From assembly GCA_023485715.1 (NCBI GenBank), contig JAMCZG010000013.1, forward strand, positions 1 to 5,634: 5,634 nt of DNA, given 5' to 3'. The position numbers and the translations under genes are program-made. Positions 1 to 5,080 of the stretch are shown one piece after another (position 1 is the first letter of the stretch; the number at the start of each line of letters is the position of its first letter). Source of the stretch: Patescibacteria group bacterium (GTDB lineage: Bacteria > Patescibacteriota > Microgenomatia > Levybacterales > UBA12049). Below the pieces are notes generated by a model. It worked only from the letters and a program-made list of their open reading frames with translations. It was not told where the DNA came from and did not search any database.

Positions 1-263
1 GCTGGGATGATTACGGTAAAGTCGGTTGGAAAGGATATTATTTGGCTGACGGAACATGGAGAATGCTTTTTATCGAGGACGTAAAGTCTTTGGGGATAAA
101 ATTTGATTACGCGATGGCTAAAAATCTGGGGGGAGTAGGAATGTGGGCTTTGGGTTTTGACGATGGAAGAACAGAATTTTGGGACCTTTTAAGATATAAA
201 TTCGGGGAGAAAATTGCCGATAACAGGATTGTAAAGAAGGTGATTCCGTATGAAGAAGATTAA
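1..263 (+). CDS. Glycoside hydrolase family 18-like protein, C-terminal end (5' partial)
   Basis: The frame is open from the left edge (first full codon at base 3) and leaves 86 visible residues before TAA. The visible part matches the end of a GH18 TIM barrel of the chitinase / YaaH spore-cortex hydrolase type. An F-x-E-D-x-x-S-L-x-x-K motif (about residues 23-33) is followed by a G-G-V-G-M-W-A-L-G-F-D-D segment (about 43-54). In this family that segment is the last barrel strand, and its Trp lines the sugar-binding pocket. A W-D-L-L motif and a short charged tail follow. Family members hydrolyse beta-1,4-linked N-acetylglucosamine polymers or peptidoglycan, or only bind them. The catalytic D-x-x-D-x-D-x-E strand lies outside the window, so activity and any signal peptide cannot be judged. 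TTG or ATG codons inside this stretch are not real starts, because the homologous sequence continues upstream of them. Family assignment is fairly sure; substrate is unknown. Confidence 0.8.
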   Translation, partial: WDDYGKVGWKGYYLADGTWRMLFIEDVKSLGIKFDYAMAKNLGGVGMWALGFDDGRTEFWDLLRYKFGEKIADNRIVKKVIPYEED

Positions 264-351
264 GCAAATAATCGAAAAAATTTTTGAGCCTTTCAGACTC
301 CCTAAACCAAAAATGGCGTATTGTCCACCAACCCGGGTCCCGAGAAGATGA
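250..351 (+). CDS. Possible small basic protein, 33 residues, overlapping the GH18-like gene
   Basis: An ATG at 250 opens a 33-codon frame ending in TGA. It overlaps the last 14 bases of the GH18-like gene in another frame. The sequence just before it contains GGTGAT (239-244), complementary to the 16S anti-Shine-Dalgarno and five bases from the ATG, so translational coupling is possible. The product begins MKKIKQIIEKIF, has ten Lys/Arg, several prolines and one cysteine, and has no clear membrane segment. I do not recognise it. The Shine-Dalgarno match may be chance, because the same bases encode Lys-Val-Ile of the upstream protein. It ends four bases before the stop of the convergent transglycosylase gene. 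Treat it as a candidate only. Confidence 0.3.
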   Translation: MKKIKQIIEKIFEPFRLPKPKMAYCPPTRVPRR

Positions 352-370
352 AGCCTTATGGGGTCGGTGG
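325..370. other. Stem-loop spanning the convergent gene ends
   Basis: Bases 325-334 (CCACCAACCC) can pair with 361-370 (GGGTCGGTGG) around a 26-base loop. Nine of ten positions pair on the plus strand. On the minus strand the tenth becomes a G-U wobble, so all ten pair. The minus-strand transglycosylase stop (356-358) and the small plus-strand ORF stop (349-351) both lie in the loop. It could act as a bidirectional 3'-end structure. Neither side has an adjacent T-run, so it is not a canonical intrinsic terminator. Confidence 0.35.
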
Positions 371-1336
371 GATTTCGAGCGCGGAAACCTTTTCTGAGAT
401 TTGCTCAGGGGAAAATCCTCTATCTTCTAGCTTTTTTGCCACCTCGACCCTTTTTAAACGGTAAAAAACTTTTGCTCTATAACCTTCTGTCTCTTCCGGA
501 AGTTCTGCTCTTCTCATCCCCATAGTTGTTTCTCCCCCGTTATAATTCATAAATGCTCTTACTGGGTATATTTTTGTATTGTCAGGATTTATGCCGCCGT
601 AAATTTCGGGATAAAGTTCAGTCGCTTGGCTTGCCAAATCGAGCATTCTTTTAAAATATTTCATCGCGGCCCTGCCATTTATCAAAGGATCTTTCATTAA
701 CTCCGGATGATTTTGTATTTCCGGGTCGAAATTAAACGGCATAACCTGAAATAAACCCTGCGCTCCCACAGGCGATTCGGAGCTTTCGATTCCATCCGAT
801 TCGACATCCATTAAAATGGCGATCAGGTTTGGCGGTATATCAAACTCTTTGGAAAGCTGATAAATTAAATCTTGGTGTTGCATTACTCCCTCGGAATAAA
901 TATTGAACAAATGGTCGGCTTTATAACCCTGAAGATTATCATCGTTTTGAATCGCTTCCTGTATTGTTTGATCGATTTCTGTATCCGTATATTCCAGCGG
1001 TTCTGCTCCCGCTTGAGGCAACCCCTGCGATTCAATTTCTTGATCAGCATTTTTTACTGATGTTTGTTTCATAACAAGCGCCTTTGAAGGAGCAGGTTTT
1101 GGTTCATACTTTTGCAATAACTGATCCGCTTGATTTGCTAAACCCGGCATTGCTACTTCGTTTAGTGGTCTCAAGTTTCTATTTGGTTCTACGACAGCAT
1201 CTGCGTTTTTATCGCTGCATCCGGCTATGGCCGCAAGACACGTAAGGAGACCTCCTGTTAGGCCTAAATACCACGGGGCGGTTTTTGTATTTTTCGGAAG
1301 TTGAACTTCTATCTCCGGACTTTCTGATTCGGACAT
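356..1336 (-). CDS. Membrane-anchored lytic transglycosylase (SLT domain), probable lipoprotein
   Basis: This 326-residue protein probably cleaves the MurNAc-GlcNAc bond of peptidoglycan outside the membrane, in wall remodelling or to open a path for an envelope machine. An acidic N-terminal tail (1-14) leads to a hydrophobic segment (about 21-39) ending in a lipobox-like I-A-G-C with Cys40. A Pro/Gln/Glu-rich linker (about 41-140) follows. The Slt70-type lysozyme-like domain (about 145-300) carries the catalytic Glu179 in D-V-E-S, then G-A-Q-G-L-F-Q-V-M-P (191-200), N-Y-N-G-G-E (264-269) and Y-R-A-K-V-F (286-291), in the usual family order. The 39 residues before the Cys make an unusually long leader, so it may instead be a simple single-pass anchor. 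The ATG is preceded by AGG about ten bases away and by an extended -10 box. The GIY-YIG gene lies 46 bases upstream on the same strand. The family call is strong; the cellular role is inferred. Confidence 0.9.
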   Translation of the reverse strand: MSESESPEIEVQLPKNTKTAPWYLGLTGGLLTCLAAIAGCSDKNADAVVEPNRNLRPLNEVAMPGLANQADQLLQKYEPKPAPSKALVMKQTSVKNADQEIESQGLPQAGAEPLEYTDTEIDQTIQEAIQNDDNLQGYKADHLFNIYSEGVMQHQDLIYQLSKEFDIPPNLIAILMDVESDGIESSESPVGAQGLFQVMPFNFDPEIQNHPELMKDPLINGRAAMKYFKRMLDLASQATELYPEIYGGINPDNTKIYPVRAFMNYNGGETTMGMRRAELPEETEGYRAKVFYRLKRVEVAKKLEDRGFSPEQISEKVSALEIPPTP

Positions 1337-1362
1337 TTGTTATTTACCTAAAGATAAGTTTA

Positions 1363-1391
1363 ATTGTAACAGAATATCAAAACTATTTAAA
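1363..1391 (-). promoter_or_regulatory. Candidate promoter for the lytic transglycosylase gene
   Basis: On the minus strand, TGTTACAAT is an extended -10 (TACAAT at 1363-1368 with TG one base upstream). A poor -35 (TTTAAA, 1386-1391) lies 17 bases away. Transcription would begin near 1356, giving a leader of about 20 bases that includes the weak AGG ribosome site. The gene could also be read through from the GIY-YIG gene. Confidence 0.4.
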
Positions 1392-1640
1392 ATCTCCCCT
1401 AATTAACGCTTCTTTCTTAAATTTTTTCCACTGTTTCAGCTGGTATTCCCGTTGCATCGCTTCTTTCCTTGTCGCGTAATCTTCAGAGTAAACGAGTTCG
1501 AAAGACGGAAAAGATCTTATATACTTTGCAGATTTTCCGTTTTTGTTTCGATGTTCTTTTAATCTTTTTTCCAGATTATTAGTTTGCCCGATATAAAGAG
1601 TATTAGACGATGTGCGAAGAATATAAACAAAAAATGCCAC
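1383..1640 (-). CDS. Small GIY-YIG nuclease-like protein (UPF0213/YhbQ type)
   Basis: This 85-residue single-domain protein has the GIY-YIG endonuclease fold. From the GTG start it shows V-Y-I (5-7) and Y-I-G (16-18), the two halves of the signature. It then has Arg26 and His30 in L-E-K-R-L-K-E-H, Glu65 in A-M-Q-R-E-Y-Q-L-K, and a basic W-K-K-F-K-K-E-A-L-I tail. These are the expected catalytic tyrosines, arginine and metal-binding glutamate, so it is probably an active DNA-processing nuclease. Stand-alone members of this family are common in bacteria and their roles are poorly known. The frame is open further upstream to a TTG at 1685. I chose the GTG at 1640 because the homologous sequence starts right after it and a TATAAT box lies seven bases upstream. 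No Shine-Dalgarno sequence is visible. The lytic transglycosylase gene follows on the same strand. Confidence 0.88.
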   Translation of the reverse strand: MAFFVYILRTSSNTLYIGQTNNLEKRLKEHRNKNGKSAKYIRSFPSFELVYSEDYATRKEAMQREYQLKQWKKFKKEALIRGDFK

Positions 1641-1647
1641 GAAATTA

Positions 1648-1676
1648 ATTATAAACTGTCGTCTTCCATAAGAAAA
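1648..1676 (-). promoter_or_regulatory. TATAAT promoter predicting a leaderless GIY-YIG mRNA
   Basis: A perfect -10 box TATAAT lies at 1648-1653 on the minus strand, with only a weak -35 (TTTTCT, 1671-1676) at 17-base spacing. Seven bases separate the -10 from the GTG at 1640, so transcription would start at or next to the start codon. No ribosome binding site is present, which agrees with leaderless translation. Confidence 0.45.
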
Positions 1677-1694
1677 GATTTTCAAAGTCTGGAT

Positions 1695-1725
1695 TTGTGC
1701 AAAGATAAATGGAATTTGATATCAT
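1695..1725 (+). promoter_or_regulatory. Weak candidate promoter for tRNA-Gln
   Basis: TATCAT (1720-1725) is a fair -10 box about ten bases before the mature tRNA 5' end. TTGTGC (1695-1700) is a poor -35 at 19-base spacing. A start near 1732 would leave a very short 5' leader for RNase P. Placement is tentative. Confidence 0.3.
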
Positions 1726-1735
1726 TAGAGCGTAT

Positions 1736-1806
1736 TGCTGGGTCGTCTAATGGTAGGACAACGGACTTTGGATCCGTTTATTTTGGTTCGAATCCAAGCC
1801 CAGCAG
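1736..1806 (+). tRNA. tRNA-Gln (anticodon UUG)
   Basis: A complete cloverleaf can be drawn. The acceptor stem TGCTGGG (1736-1742) pairs with CCCAGCA (1799-1805) over seven base pairs. The D arm is 1745-1759. The anticodon stem ACGGA/TCCGT encloses loop CTTTGGA, with anticodon TTG at 1768-1770. The T arm is TTTGG/CCAAG around TTCGAAT. The weak U1-A72 pair and discriminator G73 (1806) are known identity elements for bacterial tRNA-Gln. It decodes CAA, and CAG by wobble. The next bases are CAC, so the CCA end is not encoded and must be added by nucleotidyltransferase. In organisms that lack glutaminyl-tRNA synthetase it would be charged by Glu-tRNA(Gln) amidation; the window does not show which applies. 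Confidence 0.97.
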
Positions 1807-1832
1807 CACATAAAAATTTCTAAAAAGACTAA

Positions 1833-1841
1833 AGGTGGTGA
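1833..1841 (+). promoter_or_regulatory. Strong ribosome binding site of the 56-residue protein
   Basis: AGGTGGTGA matches the anti-Shine-Dalgarno complement AGGAGGTGA at eight of nine positions. It sits six bases before the ATG at 1848. This is the best Shine-Dalgarno sequence in the window and fixes the start of the short gene after the tRNA. Confidence 0.75.
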
Positions 1842-1847
1842 GATTAA

Positions 1848-2018
1848 ATGAAAAATCAGGGAGCTTCCAGCGCTGTTTACGGATTAGGTTTTATCGGCGC
1901 TTTGATTTATTTTATTCAACATGCCCAAAATTTTTGGATGGGAGTGGTTGGAGTACTTAAAGCGATTGTATGGCCGGCGTTTTTAGTCTATAAGGCGCTC
2001 GAATTTTTTAAAATGTAA
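1848..2018 (+). CDS. Small conserved-looking membrane protein, 56 residues
   Basis: A 56-codon frame runs from an ATG with a strong ribosome site to TAA. The product has two hydrophobic stretches, about residues 9-26 (Gly-rich, A-V-Y-G-L-G-F-I-G-A-L-I-Y-F) and 29-48 (W-M-G-V-V-G-V-L-K-A-I-V-W-P-A-F), joined by a short Q-H-A-Q-N turn. It is probably a two-pass or re-entrant inner-membrane protein. It resembles short hypothetical proteins I recall from Patescibacteria, with the same Y-G-L-G-F-I-G-A and W-P-A-F-L-V-Y patterns, but I cannot verify this here. No function is known to me. It starts 42 bases after the tRNA with no terminator between, so read-through from the tRNA promoter is likely. 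A separate promoter precedes the next gene. Confidence 0.82.
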   Translation: MKNQGASSAVYGLGFIGALIYFIQHAQNFWMGVVGVLKAIVWPAFLVYKALEFFKM

Positions 2019-2046
2019 TTGGCTGAAACCGTCTGATACCCTTTAA

Positions 2047-2075
2047 TTGACTTAGGGCCTCTTCTGTGTTAGATT
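2047..2075 (+). promoter_or_regulatory. Promoter predicting a leaderless mRNA for the 298-residue protein
   Basis: TTGACT (2047-2052, five of six consensus bases) is 17 bases from TAGATT (2070-2075). The -10 is preceded by TGT, giving an extended -10 TGTTAGATT. The expected start near 2082-2083 is only two or three bases before the ATG at 2085. No Shine-Dalgarno sequence lies upstream of that ATG, so the message is probably leaderless. Confidence 0.6.
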
Positions 2076-2084
2076 TAGCAGATT

Positions 2085-2981
2085 ATGGCGCGTGAACGCA
2101 TCGATTTAACACCTTTCGAAAAAACAAGACTCGGGGAGTTTTATTTGAAAAGAGCTCTTGTAAATGTTGACAGACATCTAAGAGAACCCCAAACGTTTGA
2201 CGACATACAGCAATATCTTTCCGGTTGCGCGGGTGTTGCTATTCCCCAGCAGCTTCATGAACAATTGGAATTTGGAAAACTAAACTGGCAAATGGTTAAG
2301 CATCCGGATGGAGTAGGTCTTACTTTATTATTTTTAGGAGGATTAGAGAGGGATGGGTCGCATATAAATTTAGACCACACAAGATCCACGATAGAAGTCG
2401 CCAGAAAAGTAGATTTTGTCGACGGCAAGACTGAATACCGTCCGATTTTGGTAAGGATAGGAGGAGTGTCCGGTAATCGGGCCGTAGGCTTAACTTATGA
2501 TTGTGACACGAAAAGACTTAAAGAGCTAAACGTTTCGCTTTCAAAATACGAAGATCCTTTAAGGGAGGAAACAAGCCCAGAAGGTATTTCTCACCAGCTT
2601 GTCGATCAGTTAACTGTTGATTTACCAGAGCCGTACGTTTTAAACAGAGGGACCGATGCACCTTATCACACTGCTGCGTTAATCACAGGATTTATGTCGA
2701 TGATTGCCTACGAACGAAGCGGTTTTGACGGATTTCATACAAAGGCCTTGGTTTGTCAGATAAACAATTTAGGGGTTACGCTTGGGAAACCCAGAAGCGT
2801 TCAAGACTCGGACAGGGTAAAAGAGGCCGGAGGAAAACTCGGTTATTACGTAAAGCGCGAAAACGGACTGGTTATTGTTGGCCGAAGTAAACCCCAGCAT
2901 TTCCCAACTGAAAGAGACACATGGGAGATTAGTTTTCCGGAGAAACTCAGCGGACCACAACCCGGCGGCATTAAGTGCTAA
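2085..2981 (+). CDS. Hypothetical protein of unknown family, 298 residues
   Basis: I do not recognise this protein. It has no signal peptide and no membrane segment, so it is probably cytoplasmic. The N-terminal quarter (about 8-62) looks helical and includes T-F-D-D-I-Q-Q-Y-L, which could belong to a small helical or winged-helix domain; this is a guess. The centre (about 76-152) alternates predicted strands such as G-L-T-L-L-F-L-G-G-L and R-P-I-L-V-R-I-G-G. A second region (about 183-236) holds N-R-G-T-D-A-P-Y-H-T-A-A-L-I-T-G-F-M-S-M and the C-terminal part looks strand-rich. There are four scattered cysteines (48, 140, 225 and the last residue), which do not form a metal-binding cluster. 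The ATG fits the upstream promoter as a leaderless start; GTG or TTG alternatives further in would lose the helical start. The gene converges on the glycosyltransferase gene with 17 bases between stops and no terminator hairpin there. Codon use looks like that of its neighbours. Confidence 0.85.
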   Translation: MARERIDLTPFEKTRLGEFYLKRALVNVDRHLREPQTFDDIQQYLSGCAGVAIPQQLHEQLEFGKLNWQMVKHPDGVGLTLLFLGGLERDGSHINLDHTRSTIEVARKVDFVDGKTEYRPILVRIGGVSGNRAVGLTYDCDTKRLKELNVSLSKYEDPLREETSPEGISHQLVDQLTVDLPEPYVLNRGTDAPYHTAALITGFMSMIAYERSGFDGFHTKALVCQINNLGVTLGKPRSVQDSDRVKEAGGKLGYYVKRENGLVIVGRSKPQHFPTERDTWEISFPEKLSGPQPGGIKC

Positions 2982-2998
2982 ACCTTAATTTTCAATAT

Positions 2999-4726
2999 CT
3001 ACAAATCAGATATAAATGTCTCGCAAAATTGCTTTTCGGAAAGTTTTTCAAGCGCCAAATCGTTAAGGCTAATCGACGACGGATATCTGTCTAGTTTGTA
3101 TTTAGCGCAAATTGTGTCGTTATAAATCCTGTAAATTGTTCCCCCGTCTGCGAGCCGAGAAATGCTTAAAGGACGGTCAAATTTATTCAAGATCGTACAT
3201 TTTGCATCAGGTTCTGCAATAATAACGGTATCGCTGTCTATATTCTCCGGGCAGTCGCTTATTTTAAAATTATCGATCGAGTAATCCCCAGATTGTATTA
3301 TTTTTGAGATTTGTTGCGCATTATCCTTTGTATATCCGTCTGAATAAAACAAGTATTGCTTGAAAAAATACGGGACAAAAACACTGGGTTTATTCAAAAA
3401 AATGACATTTTTATTTTGTTTTTCGGCGAGGAGGATATAATTAGCTACCTCTCTTCCGCTAAACCCGAATGTTTCCGAGGCGTATATAGGGTTTCTAAAA
3501 AGAAGAATGTTTAAAAAATTGAGTAAAAGGATTAAATATAGCCCAGAAATAAAACACGAGACTATAATTTTATATGCTCGTGATTTATAAAGGTCGACAA
3601 CATAAGAAATACCGTATCCGATGAAAATAACAATAATGGGAAACATAAGAGAAGCCCGGATCGAATACGAGATTCCGACATTACTAAAAACAGAAGGCAG
3701 CGGGGCGATTAATATAACTGCCAGGAATAAAAGAAATATTTTTGGATTTTTTTTAAAAAGCGCGCAGAGTCCCAGAAGCAGAAATATTGAGTCGATATAA
3801 TAAAATATCCCGTGATACCAAAGGGAAATAAAGGGGCTGTTTTCCCCGTATAGAAACAGATAATTTGCCGAAAATGCGCCTAAATAATTATTGACGATTT
3901 GTTTTGAAAACACGAACAGTTTGTTTGAATAAATTAAAGTAAGAGGGGCTTGAATCGAAAGCTTCCTTTCCGCGTCGACGACATTCGCGATTTCGGGCCG
4001 ATTAAAAGAATTAATATCCGACATTCGAAAAGCCGCGGGCCTTTGATTAAGTGTAGCGACAAAAAATATAAACGGGATTAAGCATAAAAGGGTAAACAAT
4101 ATGTATTTTTTAGTGTCCTTTTTCCCGTTTCGGTTCCAGACATACAGTACAGACGTAAATAAAAAAGGAAGATAGATAATTTTTGTTCCGATGTAGGAAA
4201 AAAACGCGAAGAAAAAAACCGGAAAAGCGAGGAATATTTTATTTTTCTTAGTGATTAAAAGAACATAAAAAGCGAGAAAATACATGTAAATCGCAAGTGG
4301 CGTATCAAATGCCGTCCTGCCAAAATATATAAACCACGGATTTATCGCGGCAACAAGCCCGATTATAAAAGCCTGGGATGGGGAAAATAATTTCCTTGCA
4401 ATAAGATAAATTAGTACAACAAATAAAACGCTGAAAAAAGCGGAGGGAAGGCGCGCCGAAAATAAGCCGAGGGGTAAAAATTTCATAAACGGCGTGATAA
4501 AAAGATACGGCAGTTCTGCTTTCGGGACTTCGTGCGGAGGCGTTGATAAAGAAAAAGGAGACCAAAGACCGCTGATATCGCTTCCGGTTAGGGCGATCGC
4601 TTTTGCGTTTAATACATAATCGAGTTCGTCCCCGCTTATGCCTGTTGGAATTTTGTCCAAGAAAACAAATCTTAAAAAACCCGAAATAATTACGAGAATA
4701 AGAATGTGAAAATAAATTTTCTTCAT
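2999..4726 (-). CDS. GT-C-type polytopic glycosyltransferase (PMT_2/ArnT-like)
   Basis: This 575-residue integral membrane protein probably moves a sugar from a polyprenyl-phosphate donor to an acceptor on the outer face of the membrane. After a first membrane segment (about 5-23) comes G-D-E-L-D-Y (32-37). An acidic Asp-Glu pair in this first external loop is the catalytic hallmark of the GT39/PMT/ArnT group. F-G-R-T-A-F-D-T-P (135-143) matches the conserved Arg/Asp stretch after the third or fourth membrane segment. Around ten further hydrophobic segments run to about residue 408. A soluble domain (about 411-575) follows with four cysteines (492, 510, 540, 568), plausibly disulfide-bonded outside. 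Acceptor (protein, lipid or glycan) cannot be read from sequence. The gene is the last of the minus-strand cluster, 35 bases after the DUF192 gene. No Shine-Dalgarno sequence precedes its ATG, and an 18-bp palindrome covers the start codon. Confidence 0.88.
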   Translation of the reverse strand: MKKIYFHILILVIISGFLRFVFLDKIPTGISGDELDYVLNAKAIALTGSDISGLWSPFSLSTPPHEVPKAELPYLFITPFMKFLPLGLFSARLPSAFFSVLFVVLIYLIARKLFSPSQAFIIGLVAAINPWFIYFGRTAFDTPLAIYMYFLAFYVLLITKKNKIFLAFPVFFFAFFSYIGTKIIYLPFLFTSVLYVWNRNGKKDTKKYILFTLLCLIPFIFFVATLNQRPAAFRMSDINSFNRPEIANVVDAERKLSIQAPLTLIYSNKLFVFSKQIVNNYLGAFSANYLFLYGENSPFISLWYHGIFYYIDSIFLLLGLCALFKKNPKIFLLFLAVILIAPLPSVFSNVGISYSIRASLMFPIIVIFIGYGISYVVDLYKSRAYKIIVSCFISGLYLILLLNFLNILLFRNPIYASETFGFSGREVANYILLAEKQNKNVIFLNKPSVFVPYFFKQYLFYSDGYTKDNAQQISKIIQSGDYSIDNFKISDCPENIDSDTVIIAEPDAKCTILNKFDRPLSISRLADGGTIYRIYNDTICAKYKLDRYPSSISLNDLALEKLSEKQFCETFISDL

Positions 4727-4737
4727 TTAAATGAAGA
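4720..4737. repeat. 18-bp perfect palindrome over the glycosyltransferase start codon
   Basis: TCTTCATTTAAATGAAGA reads the same on both strands. The minus-strand ATG of the glycosyltransferase (4726-4724) lies in it. As RNA it can form a seven-base-pair stem (UCUUCAU/AUGAAGA) with loop UUAA, placing the AUG in the stem. As DNA it could be a dimeric repressor site. Neither use is shown. Confidence 0.55.
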
Positions 4738-4761
4738 TCGCTAGATAATTTATTTTAAGTA

Positions 4762-5076
4762 TTAATGCGGTAAAAGTCCAATGCTAATAGTATCCCCGAT
4801 TTTTATTTTGTTATTATTTATTTGGCCCGATGGAAGCTCGATCACGTTACTAAATAACGGATTCCATAAAAATATCCTATTCTGTTTTAAATTATTAGAA
4901 ATTTTAACGACCTTATTGTTTTTATCTAAAACCAATACGTCGATCGGAAATTTTAGGCCAAAAGTGTGGATTCCAAACCGCGTTTTAATTAAAACAGGAA
5001 TTGCTTTTTTATTGTTTAAAAGCCCGATCGTTTTTTCTTTAAAACTTGTAAGTTTTTTTACTTTTAGCTTAATCAT
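4762..5076 (-). CDS. DUF192 family protein
   Basis: This 104-residue protein matches DUF192 across most of its length. It has the early T-I-G-L-L stretch (usual form R-x-x-G-L-M), then F-G-I-H-T-F-G-L-K-F-P-I-D-V-L-V-L-D followed by N-N-K-V-V-K-I, and the late N-V-I-E-L-P-S-G plus I-K-I-G-D-T-I pattern. DUF192 forms a small beta-barrel of unknown function. Many members are exported, but this one has no signal peptide and starts almost directly with the domain. The usual Trp-Met-Lys-Asn-Thr core reads H-T-F-G-L-K-F here, so it is a divergent member. A GTG at 5115 would lengthen it by 13 residues but overlap the upstream gene. The ATG at 5076, four bases after that gene's stop, fits translational coupling better. 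No Shine-Dalgarno sequence is seen. It lies between a kinase-like gene and a glycosyltransferase gene, a context I cannot translate into a role. Confidence 0.82.
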   Translation of the reverse strand: MIKLKVKKLTSFKEKTIGLLNNKKAIPVLIKTRFGIHTFGLKFPIDVLVLDKNNKVVKISNNLKQNRIFLWNPLFSNVIELPSGQINNNKIKIGDTISIGLLPH

Positions 5077-5080
5077 TAAA

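Noticed and set aside
872..1060. 62-codon plus-strand frame inside the transglycosylase gene
   Set aside because: It is antisense to a well-supported coding region and resembles no family.
1584..1823. 79-codon plus-strand frame running through the tRNA
   Set aside because: It crosses the whole tRNA-Gln gene and the antisense of the GIY-YIG start, so it cannot be a real protein gene.
2982..2998. Terminator between the convergent 298-residue protein and glycosyltransferase genes
   Set aside because: The 17-base gap is AT-rich but has no inverted repeat followed by a T-run on either strand.
4592..4599. GCGATCGC, the HIP1 octamer abundant in cyanobacteria
   Set aside because: There is only a single copy, within the glycosyltransferase gene, and the gene content does not suggest a cyanobacterium.
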